Assembly (NCBI GenBank): GCA_018819005.1
Contig: JAHJQU010000029.1
Location: forward strand, 1 to 11,832
Direction: 5' to 3'
Source of the DNA: Pseudomonadota bacterium
GTDB lineage: Bacteria > Desulfobacterota > Desulfobacteria > Desulfobacterales > RPRI01
Length of the DNA stretch: 11,832 bases
The translations under genes and the position numbers were made by a program. How positions within the stretch are numbered: the stretch's first letter is position 1; every line of letters starts with the position of its first letter. A model generated the notes under the pieces. That model searched no databases and had not been told where the DNA came from. It worked only from the letters and a program-made list of their open reading frames with translations. Positions 1 to 6,752 of this stretch are shown piece by piece.

Positions 1-1179
1 ACACCTTTTTATATTTACAGTCATGCCACTTTAAAACGCCATTTTCACGCATTTGCCGATGCTTTTAAAGGTATCGACAGCCTTATATGTTTTTCCGCAA
101 AGGCAAATACAAATCTTGCGGTTTTGAAACTCTTTTCAAACCTCGGAGGAGGCCTTGATATTGTTTCAGGCGGTGAGCTTTACAAGGGATTAAAAGCGGG
201 ATTTTCTCCGGAAAAAATCGTCTATTCGGGTGTCGGCAAAAGAATCGATGAGATCGATTATGCGCTTGAAACAGGCATACTGATGTTTAACATAGAATCC
301 CTTGAGGAGCTTGATTTAATAAATAAAAGGGCAGGGATTCTAAAAAAGAAAGCTCACGTATCAATAAGGGTGAACCCGGACGTTGATGCGAGGACGCATC
401 CCTATATTTCAACGGGTATGAAACAAAATAAATTCGGGATCAATACCGAGTTTGCCGTTAAGGGATACAAAGCTGCCATGGGGCTTAAGAACGTTAAAAT
501 AGTCGGGATCGATTGCCATATAGGATCCCAGATTACGGAGATAAAGCCTTTTGAAGATGCGCTGAAGAGCTTGAAGCTCCTGATAAAGAATCTTGAAGAT
601 TATGGCATTAATATAAAGTATATAGATATGGGTGGCGGACTTGGAATAACCTATAATGATGAAGTTCCTCCCCAGCCGGCCGAGTATGCGAGCGCAATAA
701 AGAAATCCCTGGGCAGAACGAAGCTGAAGCTTATTCTTGAGCCGGGAAGGGTGATTGTCGGGAATGCGGGCGCCCTCGTGACAAAGGTGCTTTACAGAAA
801 GTCAACAGATGTTAAGGAATTTGTCATTGTTGATGCAGGAATGAACGATCTTGTCCGTCCGACTCTTTACAAGGCTTTTCATGCCATAAAACCGGTTGTC
901 ATTTCAGGGGAAGACGAGATCATGGCAGACATTGTAGGTCCGATATGCGAGAGCGGTGATTTTCTGGCCATTGACCGCTATGTGCAAAGAGTTCATCAGG
1001 GAGATCTCCTTGCAGTCATGAGCGCCGGAGCATATGGTTTTGTGATGTCATCCAACTACTGCTCAAGACTAAAAATATCTGAAGTCATGGTTAAAGAGAA
1101 TAAATTCCATGTTACGAGGAAAAGGCAGAAGTATGAAGATCTGACAAGGGGAGAGACAATTCCTCCTTTTTTATTATAG
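1..1179 (+). CDS. lysA: Diaminopimelate decarboxylase, 5' end missing
   Basis: LysA is the PLP enzyme that decarboxylates meso-diaminopimelate to L-lysine, the last step of lysine synthesis in the cytoplasm. The frame is open from the first base of the window, so the start lies outside; about 25 N-terminal residues are probably missing relative to the usual ~415 aa. The PLP lysine is in the FSAKAN motif (codon at 100-102), which lies upstream of the first possible internal start (TTG at 124), so that TTG is not the true start. Other family signatures are the glycine-rich MGGGLGI segment, the LEPGR phosphate-binding segment and the CESGDFLA motif, whose Cys contributes to the partner subunit's active site in the dimer. 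The final residues after an in-frame TAG run into a repeat element. dapF and dapL follow on the same strand, consistent with a lysine/peptidoglycan gene block. Identification is secure. Confidence 0.97.
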   Translation, partial: TPFYIYSHATLKRHFHAFADAFKGIDSLICFSAKANTNLAVLKLFSNLGGGLDIVSGGELYKGLKAGFSPEKIVYSGVGKRIDEIDYALETGILMFNIESLEELDLINKRAGILKKKAHVSIRVNPDVDARTHPYISTGMKQNKFGINTEFAVKGYKAAMGLKNVKIVGIDCHIGSQITEIKPFEDALKSLKLLIKNLEDYGINIKYIDMGGGLGITYNDEVPPQPAEYASAIKKSLGRTKLKLILEPGRVIVGNAGALVTKVLYRKSTDVKEFVIVDAGMNDLVRPTLYKAFHAIKPVVISGEDEIMADIVGPICESGDFLAIDRYVQRVHQGDLLAVMSAGAYGFVMSSNYCSRLKISEVMVKENKFHVTRKRQKYEDLTRGETIPPFLL

Positions 1180-1244
1180 GAAATTGAACCGAAACAGCGA
1201 GCGCTAATCCCGCTGGTCGCGGCTGAGAGCTTCAACAAATAACG

Positions 1245-1398
1245 GACTCGTAAAAAGCAATTCGGACGGCAAAGTAATCCGCCTGAGGCGGACATTATGC
1301 AAGGCGCACGAATCTTGAGGAATGAAGCGTACTTTTCGTACGCTGCAATTACGAAAGATGAAGTGCAACACAGCAGAACGATTTTTTACGAAGCCGTC
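1245..1398 (+). repeat. MITE-like interspersed repeat, copy A
   Basis: About 154 bp between lysA and dapF that recurs in inverted orientation at 5012-5160. The ends are imperfect inverted repeats around CTTCGTAAAAA (TCGTAAAAA near 1249; TTTTTTACGAAG near 1382). The core from 1293 to about 1378 is nearly identical in the two copies. An internal perfect 7 bp hairpin, AGCGTAC (1326-1332) with GTACGCT (1338-1344), is preserved in both copies although the loop differs. Copy A carries an additional small hairpin, TCCGCC/GGCGGA, near 1278-1292, where copy B has a different short sequence. There is no transposase reading frame inside, so it would be a non-autonomous element. The repetition and the hairpins are seen directly; the MITE label is inference. 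Confidence 0.85.
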
Positions 1399-1426
1399 AA
1401 TAAATAATACAGGTGACGGACAGAAC

Positions 1427-2254
1427 ATGAAAAAATTAGCTTTTTTTAAAATGAGCGGAAGCGGTAATGACTTTATTCTAATTGACAACAGGAATAACGT
1501 GGTTGATGAAAGCGGCCTTACATCTTTTATCAGAAATGTGTGCAGAAGGAAGATGTCGGCAGGGGCTGACGGGTTAATACTGATCGAAAATTCGGATTCT
1601 GCCGATTTTAAATGGCGCTATTATAATTCGGACGGCGGCAGGGCCGAAATGTGCGGGAATGGCGCAAGATGCGCCGCAAGGTTTGCATATCTGAACAAAA
1701 TCGCCGGTTCGGATATGTCATTCGTGACGGACGCGGGTATTGTCCACGCACAGGTCAGAGGCGACAAGGTTAAGGTAAATATGGTGGATCCTTCGGATTT
1801 CAAACAGGATTATACTATAAAACTTAAAAACGGAATTTTGACGGTATCAAGTATTAATACCGGTGTTCCGCATGTAGTTGTGACGATGGATTCGATCGAT
1901 GATGTTGACGTTGTCGGAATAGGGAGAGAAGTCAGGCTGCATAATAAATTTGCTCCTGCCGGAACAAACGTTAATTTTATTACCAGAGTGAAAAACGGCT
2001 CATTTTCCATCAGGACATATGAACGGGGTGTTGAAGATGAAACCCTGGCATGTGGAACAGGGTCAATTGCATCTGCGCTTGTGACAGCCTCTAAGGATAA
2101 AGTCGTTTCTCCGTTAAACATTGTAACAAGAAGCGGTGGAATTCTGACCATTTATTATAAAGAGGATAATGGCAGATTCCACGATATTTATCTTGAAGGG
2201 GATGCAAGGATTATATACAAGGGAAAGCTTTGGGAGGACGCATGGCAGTATTAG
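1427..2254 (+). CDS. dapF: Diaminopimelate epimerase
   Basis: DapF interconverts LL- and meso-diaminopimelate without a cofactor, using two cysteines as acid and base; meso-DAP feeds both LysA and peptidoglycan. The 275-residue length is normal for the family. Both catalytic motifs are present: MCGNGARC with Cys76 and ACGTGS with Cys209. The N-terminal MSGSGNDF matches the substrate-binding start of the family. The frame is open upstream to an ATG at 1322, but those 35 extra codons lie inside the repeat element and do not resemble DapF. ATG 1427 follows an AGGTGA ribosome-binding site at 1411-1416 and gives the canonical N-terminus, so it is chosen. lysA lies upstream, separated by the repeat, and dapL follows after 91 bp. 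Confidence 0.97.
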   Translation: MKKLAFFKMSGSGNDFILIDNRNNVVDESGLTSFIRNVCRRKMSAGADGLILIENSDSADFKWRYYNSDGGRAEMCGNGARCAARFAYLNKIAGSDMSFVTDAGIVHAQVRGDKVKVNMVDPSDFKQDYTIKLKNGILTVSSINTGVPHVVVTMDSIDDVDVVGIGREVRLHNKFAPAGTNVNFITRVKNGSFSIRTYERGVEDETLACGTGSIASALVTASKDKVVSPLNIVTRSGGILTIYYKEDNGRFHDIYLEGDARIIYKGKLWEDAWQY

Positions 2255-2258
2255 GCGG

Positions 2259-2309
2259 TAGGCTGCAGACTATTAGGCTGAAGACTACAGGCTGACAGCC
2301 TACAGTCTA
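2259..2309 (+). repeat. Short GGCTG/AGACT tandem and inverted repeat
   Basis: In the dapF-dapL gap, two 15 bp units (2259-2273 and 2274-2288) differ at 2 positions. They are followed by a segment (2289-2309) whose second half is an inverted, diverged version of the same unit, with AGGCTG facing CAGCCT. It could fold into a small hairpin, but there is no T-run to make it a clear terminator. Repeats of this kind (alternating GGCTG and AGACT words) are familiar intergenic sequences in several bacterial genomes; that link is from memory. Confidence 0.6.
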
Positions 2310-2345
2310 AATAACCTGATTTTTATATAGGATGGTGCTGATAAT

Positions 2346-3515
2346 ATGATTACAATCGAAAAATCGGAAAGACTGAAAAAGCTCCCTCCTTATCTGTTCA
2401 AGGAGATTGACAGGCAGAAAGAAGAAGTCAGAAAGCGTGGAGTTGATATTATAAGCCTTGGTGTCGGAGATCCGGATATGCCGACACCTTCACACATCAT
2501 TGAGGCTTTGCAGAAAGCCGCGATTGATCCTGAGAATCATAAGTATCCGTCATATTCGGGAATGGATGATTTTAACAGGGCGGTTGCAAGATGGTATAAG
2601 AAAAGATTCAATGTCAAACTCGATTCCGGGAGCGAAGTAGTAACCCTAATAGGCTCGAAAGAAGGTATCGCGCATATCCCCCTTGCCTTCATAAATCATG
2701 GAGATCTTGCGCTTGTGACAAGCCCGGGTTATCCGGTTTATGACACAGGCGTTCAGTTCGCAGGAGGCAGATCATACTTTATGGATTTGAAAAAGGAGAA
2801 TGATTTTCTTCCCGACCTTAAAGCGGTGCCGCCCGATATCGCAAAAAAAGCGAAATTGATGTTCATAAACTATCCCAATAATCCGACGTCGGCGGTTGCC
2901 ACAGGCGAATTTTTTAAAGAGGTTGTGCGATTTGCGGAAGCAAACAACATTATCGTATGCCATGATGCTGCCTACACTGAACTGGCATTTGACGGTTATA
3001 AACCTGCCAGCTTTCTCGAAACAGACGGAGCAAGGGAAGTCGGCATCGAGTTTCATTCTCTTTCGAAAACATATAACATGACCGGATGGCGTTTAGGATT
3101 TGCAGTGGGAAGGACTGAAGTCGTCAATGCTCTGGGGCAGATAAAGAGCAATATCGATTCGGGCGCATTCCAGGCTGTCCAAGTGGCCGGGATAGCGGCT
3201 CTTGACGGCGATCAGACATGCGTTGAGAAGATAAACATGGAATATGCTGAAAGGCGCAATATTCTGGTGGACGGACTTATCAAACTGGGGCTTTCCGTCA
3301 AAAAACCACAGGCTACATTTTATGTGTGGATAGAAGTTCCAAAGGGTTATACTTCGGCGCAGTACACGAGTCATCTATTGTCAAAAGCCGGGATAGTTGT
3401 GACACCCGGAAACGGATTCGGAGCTGCCGGAGAGGGTTATATCCGTATGGCACTTACGGTCGGGAAAGAAAGGATGAAAGAGGTAATTGAGAGAATACGC
3501 TCTATCGGGTTTTAA
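2346..3515 (+). CDS. dapL: LL-diaminopimelate aminotransferase (DapL type)
   Basis: DapL is a fold-type I PLP aminotransferase that converts tetrahydrodipicolinate plus glutamate directly to LL-diaminopimelate and 2-oxoglutarate, bypassing the acylated DapD/DapC/DapE steps. At 389 aa it has normal length. Visible motifs are GVGDPDMPTP near residue 39, NYPNNPT at 175-181, the PLP ring-contacting Asp in HDAAY at 207, the Schiff-base Lys241 in SLSKTYNMTGWR, and a C-terminal IRMAL arginine that binds the substrate carboxylate. ATG 2346 is preceded by an AGGAT-type site around 2329. The sequence alone cannot exclude a related aminotransferase of the same subgroup, for instance one acting on alanine or aspartate. 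Placement after lysA and dapF strongly favours DapL. dapA and dapB are not in the window. Confidence 0.88.
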   Translation: MITIEKSERLKKLPPYLFKEIDRQKEEVRKRGVDIISLGVGDPDMPTPSHIIEALQKAAIDPENHKYPSYSGMDDFNRAVARWYKKRFNVKLDSGSEVVTLIGSKEGIAHIPLAFINHGDLALVTSPGYPVYDTGVQFAGGRSYFMDLKKENDFLPDLKAVPPDIAKKAKLMFINYPNNPTSAVATGEFFKEVVRFAEANNIIVCHDAAYTELAFDGYKPASFLETDGAREVGIEFHSLSKTYNMTGWRLGFAVGRTEVVNALGQIKSNIDSGAFQAVQVAGIAALDGDQTCVEKINMEYAERRNILVDGLIKLGLSVKKPQATFYVWIEVPKGYTSAQYTSHLLSKAGIVVTPGNGFGAAGEGYIRMALTVGKERMKEVIERIRSIGF

Positions 3516-3566
3516 GTTTATTTACGACGGGGGCAGCAATCCTAATATTCAACCGGTACAACTGAC

Positions 3567-4064
3567 ATGGAAAAACATACGACATATATCTCTGCCGGCT
3601 CCAACATAGGCGACAAGTTTTTGAACTGCAGGAATGGTATAACAGCTCTGACTGAATCGGGAACAACTGCCATTAAAGCATGGTCGCGCTTCTATAAAAC
3701 TTCGCCTGTTGATTTCAGGGAGCAGGACTGGTTTGTGAATGCCGTTGTTAAAGTTGAAACCGAACTCGATCCCTTTGAGCTCTTAAAGGATATGAATTCA
3801 ATCCAGATCAGGGCGGGTCGTACTTGTAACCCGGTGCGTTTTGGTCCCCGCATCCTTGACCTTGATATAATTTTGTACGACAATGTTGTCGTGGATTTGC
3901 CCGGGCTTACAATACCGCACCCCAGGATGCATGAGAGGCGCTTTGTGCTGAAGCCTTTATGCGATATAGATCCCGAGGTTATTCACCCGGTTTTCAAAAA
4001 GGCTCTTAAAGATCTGCTCAACAGTCTGGACGATGATGAGCAGACTGTAATAGAATATAAATGA
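3567..4064 (+). CDS. folK: 2-amino-4-hydroxy-6-hydroxymethyldihydropteridine pyrophosphokinase
   Basis: FolK (HPPK) transfers pyrophosphate from ATP to 6-hydroxymethyl-7,8-dihydropterin in folate synthesis. The 165-residue length is typical. The N-terminal SAGSNIGDK corresponds to the family's LGSNLGD pterin-binding start, YKTSPVDF to the conserved Y-x-T-x-P stretch, and RFGPRILDLDIILY to the signature with the Mg-binding D-x-D, followed by IPHPRMHERRFVL. No strong Shine-Dalgarno is visible before ATG 3567, which suggests translation is helped by read-through from dapL, whose stop lies 51 bp upstream. Its TGA stop overlaps the ATG of the next gene (ATGA), indicating translational coupling. 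No other folate gene is present. Confidence 0.95.
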   Translation: MEKHTTYISAGSNIGDKFLNCRNGITALTESGTTAIKAWSRFYKTSPVDFREQDWFVNAVVKVETELDPFELLKDMNSIQIRAGRTCNPVRFGPRILDLDIILYDNVVVDLPGLTIPHPRMHERRFVLKPLCDIDPEVIHPVFKKALKDLLNSLDDDEQTVIEYK

Positions 4065-4321
4065 TAAGAATATTAATATACTTATTGCTGGGATATGTTG
4101 TTTACAAGGTATTCAGGTCCTTGATGACTCCTTCGGGATCTTCAGCAATGAGAAGTGATGGAGAGACAGGCTCTTTTGATGATATTATGATAAAGGACCC
4201 TGTTTGCGAAGTCTATTTTCCGAAAAAAGACGGAATATATTTTAACAATAATGGGAATGAGATCTATTTTTGCAGCAAGGAATGCAGGGATAAATTTATA
4301 GATTTACAATCAAAAAAATGA
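4061..4321 (+). CDS. Membrane-anchored YHS-domain protein
   Basis: An 86-residue protein with a hydrophobic N-terminal segment (about residues 4-18, ILIYLLLGYVVYKVF) that probably anchors it in the inner membrane. A polar linker follows, then a compact Cys-containing domain from about residue 44: DPVCEVYF, a short hairpin, and FCSKECRDKF. Cys49, Cys71 and Cys75 match the YHS/TRASH-like metal-binding pattern found in small metal-handling and sensor proteins. No catalytic residues are evident, so a metal-binding role is inferred rather than shown. The ATG overlaps the folK stop (ATGA), so the two are co-translated. The function of this folK-coupled form is unknown to me. Confidence 0.85.
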   Translation: MIRILIYLLLGYVVYKVFRSLMTPSGSSAMRSDGETGSFDDIMIKDPVCEVYFPKKDGIYFNNNGNEIYFCSKECRDKFIDLQSKK

Positions 4322-4352
4322 CGCGAAAAATATCAGAGAGGGAGGATGTTTT

Positions 4353-5006
4353 ATGAAATTTTTTATTGATACGGCGAATATCAAAGAAATAAAAGAAGCA
4401 AACAGCATGGGAATGGTTGATGGAGTGACAACCAACCCGTCTCTAATTGCCAAAGAGGGGCGTGATTTCGAGGAGATAATTAAAGAGATATGCGAAATTG
4501 TTGACGGCCCGATCAGCGCTGAGGTTATCAGTCTTGATTCGAAGGGTATGTTAAAAGAAGCCCGGCATCTTTCTTCGATTCATAATAATATTGTTGTTAA
4601 GATTCCCATGACAGTAGATGGCCTGAAAGCGGTCAGCGCGCTTACGAAGGAAGGAATAAAAACCAACGTGACGCTGGTCTTTTCACCTCTACAGGCGCTT
4701 ATGGCAGCAAAGGCCGGCGCTACTTATGTAAGTCCTTTTGTGGGGCGTCTGGATGACATTTCTCATGATGGCCTTTTGTTGGTCGAACAGATAGTTGATA
4801 TATACGATAATTATGCTTTTGATACCGAAATAATTGTGGCAAGTGTGCGCAACCCCCTCCATGTACTTGAATCAGCCCTGATGGGCGCGGACATCGCTAC
4901 AATTCCGTTTGATGTTTTGGGAAAACTTGCTGCTCATCCGCTTACGGATAAGGGTATCAAGGCTTTTCTCGATGACTGGAACAAAGGCAAAAAGCAAAAA
5001 AAATAA
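4353..5006 (+). CDS. Transaldolase, short (TalC/fructose-6-phosphate aldolase-like) type
   Basis: A 217-residue class I aldolase of the transaldolase family. It most likely transfers a dihydroxyacetone unit between sugar phosphates in the non-oxidative pentose phosphate pathway. The N-terminal MKFFIDTAN, the TTNPSLIAKEG motif and the Schiff-base Lys83 in VVKIPMT are diagnostic. ATLVSPFVGRLDD-like and ASVRNP stretches complete the barrel. The length fits the small subfamily, which includes both true transaldolases and fructose-6-phosphate aldolases; I cannot separate these by eye. ATG 4353 has a strong GGGAGG site at 4340-4345. The C-terminus is lysine-rich, and a copy of the interspersed repeat begins 5 bp after the stop. 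Confidence 0.94.
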   Translation: MKFFIDTANIKEIKEANSMGMVDGVTTNPSLIAKEGRDFEEIIKEICEIVDGPISAEVISLDSKGMLKEARHLSSIHNNIVVKIPMTVDGLKAVSALTKEGIKTNVTLVFSPLQALMAAKAGATYVSPFVGRLDDISHDGLLLVEQIVDIYDNYAFDTEIIVASVRNPLHVLESALMGADIATIPFDVLGKLAAHPLTDKGIKAFLDDWNKGKKQKK

Positions 5007-5011
5007 TATTT

Positions 5012-5160
5012 ACGGCTTTGTAAAAATTCATTCTGCTGTGTTGCACTTCATCTTTCGTCATTGCAGCGTACCAGCAAGTACGCTTCATTCCTAAAGATTC
5101 GTGCGCCTTGCATAATGAGCTTTTTACTTTGCCGTCTGAAATTCGACTTTTTACGAAGGT
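5012..5160 (-). repeat. MITE-like interspersed repeat, copy B (inverted)
   Basis: Reverse-complement counterpart of the repeat at 1245-1398. Shared blocks read on the minus strand include the cores starting ATTATGCAAGGCGCACGAAT and GAAAGATGAAGTGCAACACA. The ends are again inverted repeats (ACGGCTTTGTAAAAA at 5012; TTTTTACGAAGG at 5149-5160). The hairpin AGCGTAC/GTACGCT is kept with loop CAGCAA instead of TTTTC, consistent with a conserved stem. It fills most of the gap between the transaldolase gene and pgsA. No open frame in it looks like a real protein. Confidence 0.85.
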
Positions 5161-5195
5161 ATCAATACAGCTAAGCAAAAAAAGCGGGCGGAAGA

Positions 5196-5762
5196 ATGGC
5201 GCAGCAAAGCAGAATTCAGGACATACTGAAGCATCCAAACAGCCTGACTTTATACAGAATGGCGGCAATTCCCGGCATCATTGTGCTGTTGCTGTTTCCA
5301 AATAAATATTGCACTTTCCTGGCGGCATTAGTCTTCAGCGCTGCGGCTATAACTGATTACCTTGACGGTTATCTGGCAAGAAAATGGAATCTTGAATCAA
5401 ATATAGGGAAATTCATGGACCCGCTTGCCGATAAGCTACTTGTGTCATGTTCTTTAATAATGATGACTTCTCTCGGCTGGATACCAGCATGGATAGTATG
5501 TATTATTGTAGGGCGTGAACTTGCCGTTACAGGACTCAGAGGGATTATATCGGAACATGGACAGGATGTCGCGGCTTCATACCTTGGGAAATACAAAACA
5601 GGCTTTCAGATAGCCGCCATTATTCCTCTCCTGATGCATTATCAATATTTTGGAATCAATTTTAATGCTGTCGGAATGTTCTTTCTCTGGGGCGCGCTTG
5701 TTTTGACTGTATGGTCCGGCGCCGATTATTTTATACATTTCTGGAGGCTTTTTAAGGAATAA
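5196..5762 (+). CDS. pgsA: CDP-diacylglycerol-glycerol-3-phosphate 3-phosphatidyltransferase
   Basis: PgsA is the integral membrane enzyme that makes phosphatidylglycerophosphate from CDP-diacylglycerol and glycerol-3-phosphate, the committed step to phosphatidylglycerol and cardiolipin. The full CDP-alcohol phosphotransferase signature D-x2-D-G-x2-A-R-x8-G-x3-D-x3-D is present: Asp54, Asp57, Gly58, Ala61, Arg62, Gly71, Asp75 and Asp79. The opening PNSLTLYRM matches the usual PN-x-LT-x-xR start of PgsA. Several hydrophobic segments are evident, including residues 22-50 and 85-106 and two near the C-terminus. The length, 188 aa, is normal. A weak purine-rich CGGAAG lies just before the ATG. 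tRNA-Gly and tRNA-Cys follow directly, as in E. coli, which supports assignment to pgsA rather than another CDP-alcohol transferase. Confidence 0.95.
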   Translation: MAQQSRIQDILKHPNSLTLYRMAAIPGIIVLLLFPNKYCTFLAALVFSAAAITDYLDGYLARKWNLESNIGKFMDPLADKLLVSCSLIMMTSLGWIPAWIVCIIVGRELAVTGLRGIISEHGQDVAASYLGKYKTGFQIAAIIPLLMHYQYFGINFNAVGMFFLWGALVLTVWSGADYFIHFWRLFKE

Positions 5763-5767
5763 TTTTA

Positions 5768-5794
5768 TTGACAAAATTTCAGGAAGCCTATAAT
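5768..5794 (+). promoter_or_regulatory. Sigma-70-type promoter for the tRNA pair
   Basis: Exact TTGACA (5768-5773) and TATAAT (5789-5794) hexamers separated by 15 bp, shorter than the optimal 17. Predicted transcription start is near 5801, about 80 nt before tRNA-Gly. The -35 begins just after the pgsA stop. The hexamers are seen directly; activity is inferred, and the short spacer lowers confidence. Confidence 0.55.
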
Positions 5795-5883
5795 TGGGAT
5801 AACCTTAATATGAGCCTTCTTGTAATGTCCTGAACCGGCAAGGTATGGAATTATAAATAGTTCTTACGGGCTTATAAAAGTGA

Positions 5884-5958
<75 letters not shown>

Positions 5959-5966
5959 TTTTTTTC

Positions 5967-6041
5967 GGCGGCATAGCCAAGTGGTAAGGCAGCGGTCTGC
6001 AAAACCGTTATTCTCCGGTTCAAATCCGGATGCCGCCTCCA
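5967..6041 (+). tRNA. tRNA-Cys (anticodon GCA)
   Basis: A complete cloverleaf. The acceptor stem GGCGGCA (5967-5973) pairs with TGCCGCC (6031-6037). The discriminator is T6038, the expected U for tRNA-Cys, and CCA is encoded at 6039-6041. The anticodon stem GCGGT/ACCGT, with one G-T pair, holds GCA at 5999-6001. It lies 8 bp after tRNA-Gly, so the two are almost certainly processed from one transcript. Confidence 0.97.
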
Positions 6042-6050
6042 ATGAATTCA

Positions 6051-6091
6051 AGGGGTTACGAGTGCTATCCATTCGTGACCCCTTTCATTTT
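6051..6091 (+). terminator. Terminator-like hairpin after tRNA-Cys
   Basis: An 11 bp stem, AGGGGTTACGA (6051-6061) with TCGTGACCCCT (6073-6083) including one G-T pair, with an 11 nt loop, followed by an interrupted T-rich stretch (TTTCATTTT). It is well placed to end the tRNA transcript. The T-run is not perfect, so termination is probable rather than certain. Confidence 0.65.
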
Positions 6092-6109
6092 GTATAGTTT
6101 TTGTATAGT
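6088..6109 (+). repeat. Two perfect 11 bp tandem units (TTTTGTATAGT)
   Basis: TTTTGTATAGT occurs at 6088-6098 and again at 6099-6109, in phase with about one helical turn. This sits 47 bp beyond the tRNA-Cys 3' end. Direct repeats of this size and phase next to a tRNA 3' end resemble integrase arm-binding sites, but no integrase gene or second copy of the tRNA end is present, so this reading is only a suggestion. Confidence 0.5.
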
Positions 6110-6410
6110 CGGGGTTTCATTGATGGTGTTGTCCAGAATGTCAACGGTTTTGACTTTGTCTGTTTTGTTTCAGCGCTCGCACAGCCAGAAGGACTGGTTG
6201 ATATTATCAAGCCAGAATTATCGTAGGGAAAACAGAAAATTGAATTCTTTCTGCTATACGTATGTTTCCGCGCAATCCCTTGATTTACTTGAGCTTGCCC
6301 AAAATTGCCGATTTCCGAATTGGAAACTTGCATGTGTCCAAAATTAGTTTCCGGATTATCTAAATAGCTTTGAAAAAGGTTTTCGTCTTTCAGATGGAAC
6401 ATCCCTGCTC
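6110..6410. other. Intergenic, no recognisable gene
   Basis: About 300 bp between the tRNA terminator and the sucrose synthase remnant. A 105-codon frame is open on the minus strand (6085-6402), but its composition is not protein-like and it matches nothing I know. A plus-strand frame ending at the TAG at 6222-6224 contains the plausible-looking stretch QPEGLVDIIKPELS but has no start or further similarity. I read this as decayed accessory sequence. Confidence 0.4.
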
Positions 6411-6699
6411 CTATCTGCTCATATGCGCATCCATGATCTTTTTGGCCATCAGCAAATACAGAAGATGATACAGAACATCGAGATAAGCATCCATCTCTCC
6501 CATTTCAATATTCGTAGTGAATCGCCAGAATCCGTAGATTTTGGATAGCGACAGAAGATTTTTGGAATACAACTCCCAATTGTATGTCTTATCCACCCGT
6601 TCGATCGCTCTTTCTGAAATTTTTCTCCAATAATCATCTTCGTTTTCGCATTTGATAATCAAAATAATACCTATCAAAAGGGTCAACTTGACCAGAATA
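6411..6699 (-). pseudogene. Remnant of sucrose synthase C-terminus
   Basis: The minus-strand frame ending at 6411 encodes about 80 residues that match the extreme C-terminus of sucrose synthase, the GT4-type enzyme that interconverts sucrose plus UDP with UDP-glucose plus fructose. Recognisable elements in order are YWRKISERAIERV, YNWELYSKNLL, LSKIYGFWRFTTN, and EMDAYLDVLYHLLY followed by MAKKI, equivalent to the family's W-x-x-IS...Y-x-W-x-x-Y...YGFW-x-x-x-(S/T)N...YL-x-x-(F/Y)Y. Upstream similarity stops in this frame. A neighbouring frame (about 6670-6699) reads SGQVDPFDR, reminiscent of the family's SGFHIDP segment, which suggests a frameshift. The rest of the ~800-residue enzyme, including all catalytic parts, is absent. 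The fragment is therefore very unlikely to be functional. Confidence 0.72.
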
Positions 6700-6752
6700 T
6701 GCGCTGTTCAGTTGCTGAAAATACTTGGCTGGCAAGTGATTAAAACGTTCTC

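Noticed and set aside
124..1179. lysA starting at the TTG at 124
   Set aside because: The PLP lysine motif and other conserved LysA sequence lie in frame upstream of this codon.
6085..6402. 105-codon minus-strand frame downstream of the sucrose synthase remnant
   Set aside because: No recognisable motif, no good ribosome-binding site, and it overlaps the 11 bp repeats; treated as decayed or non-coding sequence.
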